Assembly: GCF_037975245.1 (NCBI RefSeq)
Contig: NC_092580.1
Span: 27,059,501-27,123,500 of the forward strand
Direction: 5' to 3'
Length of the DNA stretch: 64,000 bases
Source: Apostichopus japonicus
Taxonomy: Eukaryota > Echinodermata > Holothuroidea > Aspidochirotida > Stichopodidae
The position numbers were made by a program, and so were the translations under genes. Position 1 is the stretch's first letter; each line of letters begins with the position of its first letter. The notes under the pieces were generated by a model. It saw only the letters and a program-made list of their open reading frames with translations, was not told the DNA's origin and did no database searches. Positions 50,001 to 62,000 of the stretch are shown in pieces.

Positions 50001-53000
50001 TATAGTAATAAAGCTAGGGTTTGCTTCCTAACTACGCTTGTGCTGCATATATATACTGTATTTAACAGGCAAGTAACCGCTGGGAAGAGTTTCCCTCTAG
50101 TTTGATTATCCCGATAAACTTGACAGCTGCAGTAAACATGCCATCATTATGTTTCCTTTTGTAGAGAAGATATGTATACATGTTGTATAGATTATGGTGA
50201 ATGGAACAGATTGTCTTTTCACAAGAATTAATTGATTTGGTGGACAAGAACTGTTTTCATCATGACTGGAAGTTTTTCTGTAACCATCGGGTGTGGCACT
50301 TTTATTAATGTGAACTTTGACCTTTTAATACCCTTTATATGATAACCATGGTATTCCATAATCAAGTGAATCCTCTGCAACAATCAACCTTTGTCAAATA
50401 TATAACAAACTCTCTAAAGTATGACTAATGTTCAACAACAAAACAAAAAAAGATAAAAGATTGGTGGAAAATGTTTGCTCTGATCAAAGTCAAGGGAAAT
50501 CTGTTTATTTTGTACTACATTATTTACTGTACAGTACAGTATTTAGCATTCCTTGTGTAGCCCTGCTTTGTATTGTATACTCAGTAATGTAGTCCCATAG
50601 ACATTGTCAAACTGCACAGGAATAGCCAAAGGGACTTCCATTGTATGAGTCAGCCGAAAGAGACTGAAAGAGAGATGTGCATATCACGGAACAGGAAATG
50701 GTCGACAGGAAGATGACTTCATTTTAAAAGTCTAAGGAAAATTATGAAGAGGCACACACAAGAAGAGAAACGTTGCAGATGTGTAAACTAAATACATATT
50801 CATGATCAGCAAAAATGTGACGAGAAAAAATTACTGTTGGGAATTAATGTGTCAAGTTTTGACAAATTTGAAACAATGGGGGAGAGAAAACACAAAACAT
50901 GAAAGATCTGCGTCTTTTTGGAAGGATTTATTTAGAATGCTGTGTTAGTTTGATTAAATGAGAATCTTATTTTGAGTAATACTTGGCAGGTTTAGGAAAA
51001 TTGTGAACCAAAATGTGCAAAGGGTTGTTTTAAATGGATAGTGGTCCTTCCCTCATTTGCACAAGGGATGCATTATCTTCATAGCCGAGTAGTGCACTGT
51101 TTAGTATGAGCTAACGCTTCAAATGGATAGACTAGAGGAAAAATTATTTTTGACTCATAAGAGAAGAATATACTGTACTGTATTTTCTAATGTATCTTCT
51201 CTGAGATGGCAGTGCTCATCAGAAGTTGACATATTTTGTACCAAAAGTGAAATTACAATCAAACAAATAGATATGATGTCATATGTCATAATGCTGTCAT
51301 AGATGCACACTGACAATTTTTTTTCTTTCTTTTAATCTTCATCAAATTTTCATCAAGATTCATGAGATGCATTAACAGCATATGATGTGAAATACACCAA
51401 TGTCATTTGGGATATTGATTAAGTCACACCTCCTAAAGCAAAGCTGGAACCCTGTCCCATCTGTGGTTGAAACGATAAAGTGAAACCACAAAGAAAAACA
51501 ACCCTCACTGTGAAATTGACTATTTGTTTGCTTCAAGTTCACTTACTGTATGTGGTATGAAATGCACATGACAGTTTCAAACTGTCATTAATATCTTAAA
51601 AACGCAATGCAGGATTTGCATGAAAAATTACACCAGGATGCATGGTGTATTCATGTGTTTTTCTTTCTTTAGTCCGCCGGACTATCTTACCGTGTTTATG
51701 CTCGGGTCTAGGAATAGAAGCCATCTAGGATTAGAAGCCATGCTGAAGGTTAGATTTGTCATGTAAAAGCAGCCGGAGGTTGATCTGCATTCAGCATTGA
51801 TATTTTACATCTGTCATTAGTTAGTTAGTTAAGCAACTTTGACACAATAGTTGTTATAATTGTGCTTAAATAGGAGCACTTCTTTACCACACAGCTTACA
51901 GTTACAGTATGCACCTTTGCTTTTGAGCAGACAATACCTCAACTTCCACTGCGAGGATCTGACAGAGCATTGGGTTAATTTTAAAAATCAAAGCGTTCGA
52001 ACACTGAGCGCCAGGTCTGATCCATAATGGTAAACTCGAACTAAGAAAATGATCCTATGTTATACTTTTACCTGGATGCTGATGTCATCCTTAGTTTTTC
52101 CCTTAAAGGGAACATTCTTGAATTTTTAAACTTTTACCTTAGGTTTGTATGTATCTTGAAAATTTTAGACAAGTGAGGTAGTGAACTATGCACAACATGT
52201 GTTTACCTATAGTTCTTTCCACTGGGGAGTAATTAACCTAGAAAGCCCAGTTTCTTTTAATGCTTTTTATATAATGTCTTATCCTGTGTCTGTTCCTCAG
52301 TTTTGCATCTGGGATGCTCCAGTTTTCTCTAACCACAGAAATGTTGTACTTAGTCGTTAAGTGCTCATTATGCAAGCTATTTTAATTCTTTGCAGTGGAT
52401 TGCGAACAGCATGAAACGATTATTCAGTTCAGGTTATTCAGTTTTGTTTTTAATAGGATAGGCTAAACCTATTGGGAGGAATTCAGAGGCCCCCCTAGAA
52501 ATCCAAAATATGAATGCATAAATATGGGTATGCAAAGACACTCATAATAAATTCAAATAAATATTGGACAAACCATTAGAGGATTGAGGAAGGAAACTTC
52601 TTGAAGTGGCGAACATTGGCCTTCCGTAAATGATTCTCCACGTTACAAGCAAGCAGTCACCTTAAACAGTGCACCACTGATACTAGTCAGATGGAGTGGT
52701 GAGGAAACCTTGGAGAGTAGTTTATTTCTGTAATAAATCATGTTTAACCATTTCAGAAGATTTTTAAATAAATAAGTATATTTAAAGAAACATTTACAAA
52801 AGTGTCATTCACCCTGACTTTCACATCCAGCCTCGCCCTGCCCCCCCCCCACCCCCTCTCTCTCTTTCTCTTCACTCTGCCTGGTTTGTAAATTTGGAGA
52901 TAACTCTTGCAATCTTATAAACATATAGTTGCCTGCTTTGATCCAGCAAAGATTATGGGAGCAGGGTTTGGGCCTTGCTGTTTGAAAATCTCCTTAGAAA

Positions 53001-56000
53001 AACCTCCGAATATGTTTGTTTTGTGTTTTTCTTTCCTTCTGTTTTTGTGACAGACAGTTTGTGAAAGAAATTCTGCTAGGATGTCCATCAGTTGAATTAG
53101 GAAATAAGCTGTTGTGCTCCACAGTTTACCACAAATTTCCATATTGATAATAGATTCATGCTTGCTGAGCAGGGTTTTGCAGCTGCAGCAACTTCCTCTC
53201 TTAGATGTGGGCCTAATTTAGTATGTAATCAGTCATTTACTTCGCTCCTCGCTTACCTGTCTCCTCACAACCTTAGCACCTCATTCTACCGTGCCTATAA
53301 AGTCCTGGTAAATAAATAACACTGTGCGCCCTCTATGACCGGACCCCCCTTCCGGTCCCTCCTCCTTTTTCATTCTACCATTCCAAGTGCCTACACGCAT
53401 ATTTTTCTTGTGGATAGTTTCCTTGGAAAATTGTCTTGGTTTTCTTCGACGATCGCCGGAAGTTTTTTAGCTTCGGATCTTTAGAAGTTTGACAGTCCTT
53501 TCCTGACCGATAAGTATCCTTTTTATCAAAAAGGGAGGGTTTTGGGGACTGTTTTCGTAGTGCGTTTCCTCCTCGGGTTGGTTTGCGGCGGGGTTAGCAG
53601 TTCCGCGAAACTGCCTAGGTTCCCGCCCTATTCCTCCCCACGCTATAGCGTGTTGTTGTTTTTGTGTTTTCTTAGCTTGTTTACTAGCTTTCTTCCCCCC
53701 AATTAGTTCTCTCGTCCCCCTTTTGGGGATTCATATTGCTCACACATATTCACTCTTTTTCGTATGTATTTCTCGCTCTCTCATTTTTGTTTCAGCTTGC
53801 ATTTTCATGTTAGGCCACCCCGTAGCGTTACCTTGTTTACCGTTGCTAGGTTACGCTACGCTCCACCTAAGCCTAATTCCCTCCCTAGTTCTCCCCTCTT
53901 ACGTTAAGCTTCTATTGTTGTTCATTTATCACTAAGAAGTAATCTTCCTTAATCCGGTTATTCAGCATGTCACGCAATCCATTGAAGTGCATCAACTGCT
54001 CTATGTTTCGCCCAGGCAGAGCCTGGGACGAACACGACCTTTGTCCAAAATGCAGATCCTGCACTCGACGAGACCCCTGCCTGGTGTGTATTAAGTTTAC
54101 ACCAGCTCAGTGGCAGGACATCGACCTGTGGCTTGAGGGCTTACGTAGCAAGCTCCAGGGAAGGCTGGACTCGATCCCGAGCGCAATCGGGGCGCCGGAG
54201 GATCCAGGAATAACGGGAGATAGAGAGGAGGAGGGAGTAGTAGAGAGAGAGGTGGAGGAGAGTGGCCAGGAGAGGGCCGAAGGAGAGAAAGAGGTAGAGA
54301 GAGAGGAAAGAGAAAGAGAAAGAATTCCCCTAACGGCCCCGGCTACGTCCGGATCAGTTACGGCCAGAGGGAAGGGCAGGAGCAAAGGCAAGGCTCCTGC
54401 CAGGAAAAGACCTCCAAAGCAGAGGCACAGCTCGGCCGGGCTGGAGACTCCGTCTCAGTCCGGGCCGCAGCTAAACAGACCCACAGAGCGCGGCCCCCCG
54501 GCCGTGGGAGGCTCGGGTCCTAAAGAGAGAGCAACCGAGGGGACGCGGAGACGGAGCCGGTCCCGTTCCAGGGAGCCGGACAGGGAGCCGGAGAGGCGGG
54601 TTCCGACGGAGATCCCGGCCCGAGAAAGTAGCTCCCGCCGACCCAGAAGGGAGAGATCGGGGTCGCATACAAGATCCCCAAGACGTAGAGAGAGGAAGAG
54701 ATACTCTCCAATCTCCGACGAGTCCTCGGACTCTTCCGACGATGGATACAGAAGATCCAAGAGGAGGCGCCGGTCCCCGAGACGGCGTCAGGAAGAGGAA
54801 CCAGCTTGGCTTTCCAAACTCACCGGCCTGCTACGGCCCCTGCTGGAGCAAAGGACGTCCACGGTAGCCGACGTGGCACCGGGCCCTACCAGCCCCGTAT
54901 CGACCATGGCCCCGCAACCGGCCCCGGACCCGGACGCTCTGGATTGCAGAGCGTCGGTGAATCTTTCCGGCTTGGAGGACGAAGGGGAGCCCATAGATCC
55001 AGATCCTTTCGACTACGATCCTATGGAGGACAGCTTTGGTCACAATTACGAACCGGAGGAAGCACCCGTGACAGGAGGAGCCCTCCCACAGGAGCTAATA
55101 ACACGGGCGGCAGACATATTCAGACGACACCTGGGGTTCGAGGAACCCGAGACGCAACCGCAAAAGGCGGGCCGGGTATCAAAATTGACGGCGACCGGCG
55201 AAGCGTCATATAAGCCCAAAACTACCATACCAGTAGACGCAACCTGTTATGACAGATTTGAGGCCATTGCCAACAAGACCAAGTGGACGGCCTTCCCGGC
55301 CAGGGCAGATAGAGCGGTCAGGGTACCTGACGAGGCATGGAAGGATCTATTCAGATGCCCAACCATTCCCCAGGAGGCCAAGGAGAGATTAAAAGCCGAA
55401 CAAGGGGCCTCATCCACACACGTGTTCAAGACCCCGGACCAGAGGAAGCTAGAAGAGCTTTTGGTAGAGGTGGACATGGCAGCCCGTTCGGGCATGAAGT
55501 TCGCATCGGTACTAATGCTATCAGCCGAAGTCCTTATGCGACACCACCAACAGCTCCCTGAGGACAGCAGCCAAGTATCCAGGGACGAAGCGGGCCAGCT
55601 CCTCCTGCTGCTGGGCCCCCTCGTCAGACTCGCGTACGATCAATTTGCAAGGGTCGCTACCAGGTCCGTTAAGGCCCGTAGACAAAACATCGTCTCCGCC
55701 ATCCACTGGCCTTCGACGGAGGCGAAGGACAGAATGCTGGAACTACCAATCCTCGGGGAAGACCTTTTTGCGGGCTGCTTCCAAAAGAAACTCCAGGAAG
55801 AGGTAGCCCGAAGGGAGACTCTGGCCAAATCAGAATTCCGACCCCCACCTACCCAGAGAACCAGACCCTTCCGCCCGAGGGAGAGCAGAGCACCTAGGGG
55901 AACGAGAGCAGCACCCGCCAAATCTATGAGCAGAGGAGCTCTCAGAGGCCGAAGCCGGGGGGCAGCCTTCCGTCCAACCCGCCCCTGGGCCCCCAGAGGA

Positions 56001-59000
56001 GGCAGAGGCTCCACGTCGACCAGACGGGACAGTGACCGCTCCTCCAATCGACCAGCGTTCGCCGCCCAGCCCTAGGGGTGCCCACCTCACCGCGGCCATT
56101 CCGCCGGTGGGGGGGAGACTAACAAACTTCTCCCAGCAATGGGAATTTATTGGCGGGGACAAGTGGGTGTTGGACACAGTCAAACACGGGTACAAAATAG
56201 AATTCTCCTCCAGCCCACCTTTCGGGGGCGGAGGAAGGCAGACACTCACACCCACGGACCCCGTCAAACGCTTAGCCCTAGAAGGGGAAATTCTGGCCCT
56301 GCTGGCCAAGCAGGCAATTACAAGAGTTCCGGAAGAGACGGGACCACTCTTCCGGTCCTCCTTTTTTCTGACCAAAAAACGGGACGGCACCTGGCGTCCC
56401 ATTCTAAACCTAAAACCCCTGAACACAAAACACATCAGACCAAAACACTTCCGTATGGAGACCTTAAACTTAATATTACCCCTACTCAGAAAGGGCATGT
56501 GGGCGGCGACCGTAGACTTACGGGACGCCTACCTGCACATCTTGATACACAAAGAACACCGACGATTCCTAGCGTTCCGGTACGCAGAACAAGACTACCA
56601 GTTCCGGGCGCTCCCATTCGGCCTAGCCACGGCTCCCAGAACCTTCACGAGAGTCGCGGGAGCAGTAGTCGCCTACCTCAGAAAAAGAGGGGTCACCCTC
56701 TACGTATATCTAGACGACTGGTTGGTAGTAGGGAACAGTCTATCGGAAGCAACCAACAACGTCCACAAAACGCTCCAGACCCTTCAAGAACTGGGCTGGA
56801 TCGTGAACCAGAAGAAATCACGGCTATCACCCTCCCAGACGATCCAGTTCCTCGGGGCCATACTGGACTTCACCACCGGGGTAGCCCGACCCTCAGAAGA
56901 AAGAGTCGCGGCAGTCAAGGCGACCACACAACAGATCTTGGCACACCGGGGGTCACCAACGGGGACATGGCTCCGGGCCCTGGGACTCATGGCCAGCCTC
57001 GTCGATATAGTGAGACTGTGCAGGCTACACATGCGACCTCTGCAACTGCACCTGCTGAGGTCCGCAGACCCTACAGACCCAGACAAAACAACGCTCATCT
57101 ACAGGTCAGAGGAGGTCACACAACACTTTCGATGGTGGCTCGACCCAAACAACTGGAGTTCAGGGGTACCCTTTGCGATACAGCTACCAATGACATCGAT
57201 AACGACGGACACGTCACTGTCCGGATGGGGAGCTCACTGGAGCAATCGCACAGCATGGGGGACGTGGTCCCAAACAGAAACATCTCTCCACATCAACATC
57301 CTGGAGATGATGGCGGTCAAAAGAGCCCTGGAAGCTTTCAACGACCACGTACAGGGAACGATAACCACAATCTTCACCGACAACACGACAGTGGTGGCCT
57401 ACATCAATCGGCAGGGGGGCACCCGCTCAGAGAGACTGTGCCGACTCGCGTGGGAGGTGATAACAGCGGCCGAGGACTCCGGCACGATCCTAAGGGCTTC
57501 CCACATCGCAGGCAAGCTCAACGTGATGGCGGACGCCCTATCCAGGGGGCATATAGACCCCAACGAATGGTCTCTGGAACAGGAGACTTGCGACAGAATC
57601 TTTTCGATCTTCGGCAGGCCCACGATAGACCTGTTCGCAACACACAAGAACAACAAACTCCAGACCTTCTGTTCCAGACGATTCCACCCCCTGGCCTACC
57701 ACACGGACGCAATGTCCCTCTCCTGGGACCACATGGATGCGTACATCTTCCCGCCGCTATGTATGATCGGACAAGTCCTCAGGAAAATTCGGAACTCCAA
57801 GGGCAGGTTCACACTAATAGCCCCGTTCTGGCCTCGCAGACCCTGGTTCGCCGAGATCCCCCAACTCCTCATGGACGTCCCAGTGAGTCTACCGGACAAG
57901 CCCCACCTACTGTCCCAGAGACAGGGAACTCTCTCCCACCCAGACATCAAGGGGTTACAATTAGTTGCCTGGAGGCTGTCCGGTCTTCCCTACGACAGAG
58001 AGGCTTTTCAGAAGCAGCTGCCGCGATGGCAGCCGACGCTAGAAGGGGAACGACCGCAGCGACTTACGATTCCCGTCTGCGGAAGTTCGACCAATGGTGC
58101 CGACCGAGACAGATACTGCTGCCTGCTGCCTCTGTGACACAGATAGCCGAGTTCCTCCTCTCACTCTTCGGAGAAGGGAAACAAGTCTCCACTATCAGGA
58201 ATTACAGGTCGGCCATCGCTGCCATCCACCAGGGCTTCCCAGATGGCTCCACACTGAGCAATAACCCGTACATTGCACAACTCATCAAAGGCATGGCGAA
58301 TCGTCGCCCACAGATCAGACGGCTGGCCCCCTCCTGGGGACTCTCAGCAGTGTTACATGCCCTGGCAGGACCACCATACGAACCAATGGCTAACGCCTCC
58401 CTGGCTGCCCTCACAAAAAAGACACTCTTCCTCGTCGCAGTTGCGTCAGCAAGAAGGAGGAGTTGCCTCCACGCCCTATCCACCAAGCAGAATCACATCA
58501 GATTTGAGGGCCACGGGGTGAGGATGGTTCCAGACCCGTCATTTATTGCAAAGAACCAGACCTTGACCTTCTTGCCAGGAGACATTTTCATCCCGGAAAT
58601 TAAGACCATGTCATCAGTAGCCGAGGACAAACGATGGTGTCCAGTCAGGGCACTGAAGTGGTACCTGAACAAGACAGAGAAGTTAAGACAATCAACTTCT
58701 CTCTTCATCATACCACGACCACCCTACGCAGCGGCCTCCAAAGACACTCTATCCAGGTGGCTAGTAGAGATCATACGCCCGTTCACATCGGGGACCTCCC
58801 GACCAAGGGCTCACGACGTCAGAGGGGTCGCGGCCTCTACAGCCCTATTCGCCGGCATCCCGGTAGAGGACATACTCAAAGCAGCAGCGTGGAAAACTCC
58901 AACTACGTTCGTCGCCTGCTACTTGACCGACACTTTACACGCCGAAGCGGCATTTGGTAGCGCGGTGATGCGAGGTCCGGTGGGTAACAGGTCCCACCCC

Positions 59001-62000
59001 TCGGGCCTCCCACCATCGGGCAGTGCCACTCGGTGCTAAGGTTGTGAGGAGACAGGTAAGCGAGGAGCGAAGTAAATATTCCAAAACTTACTGGTTTGGA
59101 TATTTACGAGTGACGAGCTTACCTGTCTCCATTCCCGCCTCCCTCCCCCGAGAGGGTGGTGGGACACAGCCGGACGGAGGAGCGGTCGCTCGACTTGACT
59201 CATGACTCCGAGCTTCACACCAGATAGACAGAACCACCATCCACCAGAGAGCCATCGACTATGTCTATCGGTGAGTGTACCTATGTGTTTCCGTATGCGT
59301 TTGCGTACATAGTCTTCCACTTACGTTCTCACCTAAGTTGATCTAAGGGTAACAAGTGGCGGACCGTAAATCTTTAGGCTCCTTGTTAGTGTAAGGGGTA
59401 GTTCCGCCTGCAGGGTTCAGGAGAGTGTCCCCCCTTCCCGCTGCGCCGGGGAGGGTTACACTCCCCCCTGCTAAGAAGGCGTCAGTGAATTTTTTGTTAG
59501 GGGTTCACTCTGGGAAGTTAACTCGACGGGGGTCGTTGGGGGTGGCCAGACCTTGCCACCCCCACTCCCGTGTACGTGAGGCCACTCTTTAGGAATGGTC
59601 TCATGAGAAAGGAGGAGGGACCGGAAGGGGGGTCCGGTCATAGAGGGCGCACAGTGTTATTTATTTACCAGGACTTTATAGGCACGGTAGAATGAGGTGC
59701 TAAGGTTGTGAGGAGACAGGTAAGCTCGTCACTCGTAAATATCCAAACCAGTAAGTTTTGGAATATTCAAGCTTTTCCTTGTGATTTCTACACCCTATGA
59801 ATATTCATCGACAAATAATTGATGATTACAGTCAGCTTCAAATATTGTCCAATGGTTTTGTCGACCATATTCAAGCTTATTTTTTTGGGGCTTATTTAAT
59901 ATTTAAATCCCTCCACAATATATTTCATTAGTTTGATAAGTCAAAGTCCAAATAATGAGTTTACAGTCTCAAGCTATTGAACATTTGCTTGTTTTAAGCT
60001 ATAGAACATTTGCTAGTGAAGCCATGCCCTGTGAATATAGCTACTAGTATCAGCTGTTTGGGAGATGAAATGTTGGCTAAGAGCAAATAGAATTCGTTAG
60101 TAACTTCCTTTGTACGCTTCATTCGGTGAAAATATTTAGGATTTTGCCTTTTGGTTTTCTCCAGTTGCAATCATACTCTGATAGATATTCATATATTTGG
60201 TAAAATTACACCCAATTATAACAGTCAGGCTTAATGGTAAGGATACACTGTATACAAAGTGCATTTCAATAACAAACGAACACAGCCTACTACGCCTATC
60301 CTACTCATATTTTAAATAAGAGTTTTTCCTATGTTTATTTCTTGGTGAGGGTGTGAATACAGTAGTTGGCTGAAAACTATCGACCAAACAGATGTGTTTA
60401 ACTTAAGCCATCACTGTTTGAGAGAAGGAAGAAGCATACTATTCCTCATAATTTTTTTAATTAATTGTTTTTTGTTTCAATCAGTGAAGTGCATTATCTC
60501 TGTCGAATATCAACAATCTGAAAGGATATAAGACAAAGACTCGCTTACAACGATAGCCATCAACATTTGCATGGATGAATCACTCGGTCTGTAGACATGT
60601 ATGAGATTTTCAACCTACAGCTAGGTCACAGAATGTGCCATTGTTGATTTTTTTATTTATAATTTCTGTCATATCGTTTGTGTATCATTTATTTATTTAT
60701 TTATTTAGAGTAGACCATGTGAATTAACATAGCTCAGTATTATGCCTTTCTTACTAATCCATTAACGTCAGTCCTATTGATACCCACCTCCCCCCTCCCA
60801 CAATAATTAGAGCAGCGATACCTTTAGCATATAACAAATTTGCATCTTGTTAAAACTCTTTCATATCTCACCCCAAGGGAAATTGCCCCTGATTTCCTTA
60901 TGTTGGCCGTCAAGGATATGGTGTTGACTACAGGTTTCCTTATGGGGTGCATGGAGACTTGTTTGATGTTAAAACATGATCAGACTGAATCTGAATACTG
61001 TACACGCGGAAAGGTTCAGATTAATTTTACCCAACCAGGAAGAACTGTGCAAGTTCAAGAATGAAAGCTATTTACCGACACCTTATATGGCGAGTCAAGC
61101 ATACGTATTGTAATCTTAAAAGGAACACCAATTCAAACACCTTATATGGGAGGCCTCGCGAGTGCACTGTAAATAAAAGTGAACAAACAAAAGCGGTATA
61201 TATGGAAAGACAAATAAAACCAAGTATTACTCTTCATTGCCATTCTTTATAGCATTTTCAAAATAGTTAAAACCAAAGTTAGCACAGTAGCAATAGTAGA
61301 CAAAAGCACGCAAAGCTATTACAAAATGTTATAATTGTTGCCCATGTGTCATGAAAAGTTTGTGAGTACTATTGCAATGGGTCAGGTTTAATTTTTCATG
61401 ACAGAATTTTTCTTTCAATCTATTTATAGGTAGAGCTGTGTTTTGTCTAGTACCCTGTCATACAAAAAATTGACATGGACAATTTAATACTCCACTTGGG
61501 CTAATATTTAAGTTAGTTTTAAAAAACTTAAGTACTGTACTGTAGAAAATCCTAGTTAACATCAGCGGTTAGCAATGTTAGTGTTTAATAATTGAAGCTG
61601 CAGTGCGGTTCCGTTTTCATCTTCACCAGGGTTTAAAAAAAATTGTGACTGTTTCGGGCACAGTCTCGATAGGAAAACGAGAGTGAATTATACAGTATTT
61701 TTGGTAGTTCTTCTGATGTAAACTTTTACAAGTTTTATGCAGGTGTTCTATTAGTTTCGATGGGTGTTTATATGCAGGCAAAAATTGGAAATTAAATAAT
61801 AAAATAATTTTCTAAACACAGTATTAAAGTATGATGAAAGCTGACAGTGAATGCTGTGATGAAACTGAATGTCCCTTGAGTAATGAGGTTGGTTGTCTGA
61901 CTGAGACAATTTATGCCTAAAGTCAAAAAACCTCTGTGTGACATGTACAGATATGTCATCTGGTAAAGAGATTTAGTGTCCAAAGAGTAACCTCATTACG

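Larger units (their letters stand above)
53235..59767 (+). mobile_element. DIRS-type tyrosine-recombinase retrotransposon, apparently complete (6.5 kb)
   Basis: It has 118-bp inverted terminal repeats (53251-53368 and 59608-59725) that appear identical. Unique outer tips follow, each ending at an ATT (53235-53237 and 59765-59767). An internal complementary region (59032-59130) reads as the reverse complement of the left tip joined to that of the right tip, meeting at one shared ATT. That is exactly the DIRS architecture used to form a circular intermediate. There is no target duplication, as expected. The body carries a GAG-like frame, an RT/RNase H frame and a tyrosine recombinase frame, all open. 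The DNA is far GC-richer than the host intron. It lies in srGAP intron 4, in the same orientation as the gene. Confidence 0.95.

Noticed and set aside
54107-56498. Minus-strand frames of up to 222 aa across DIRS ORF1
   Set aside because: Shadows of the GC-rich, Arg/Ser-rich coding strand; no independent domain.
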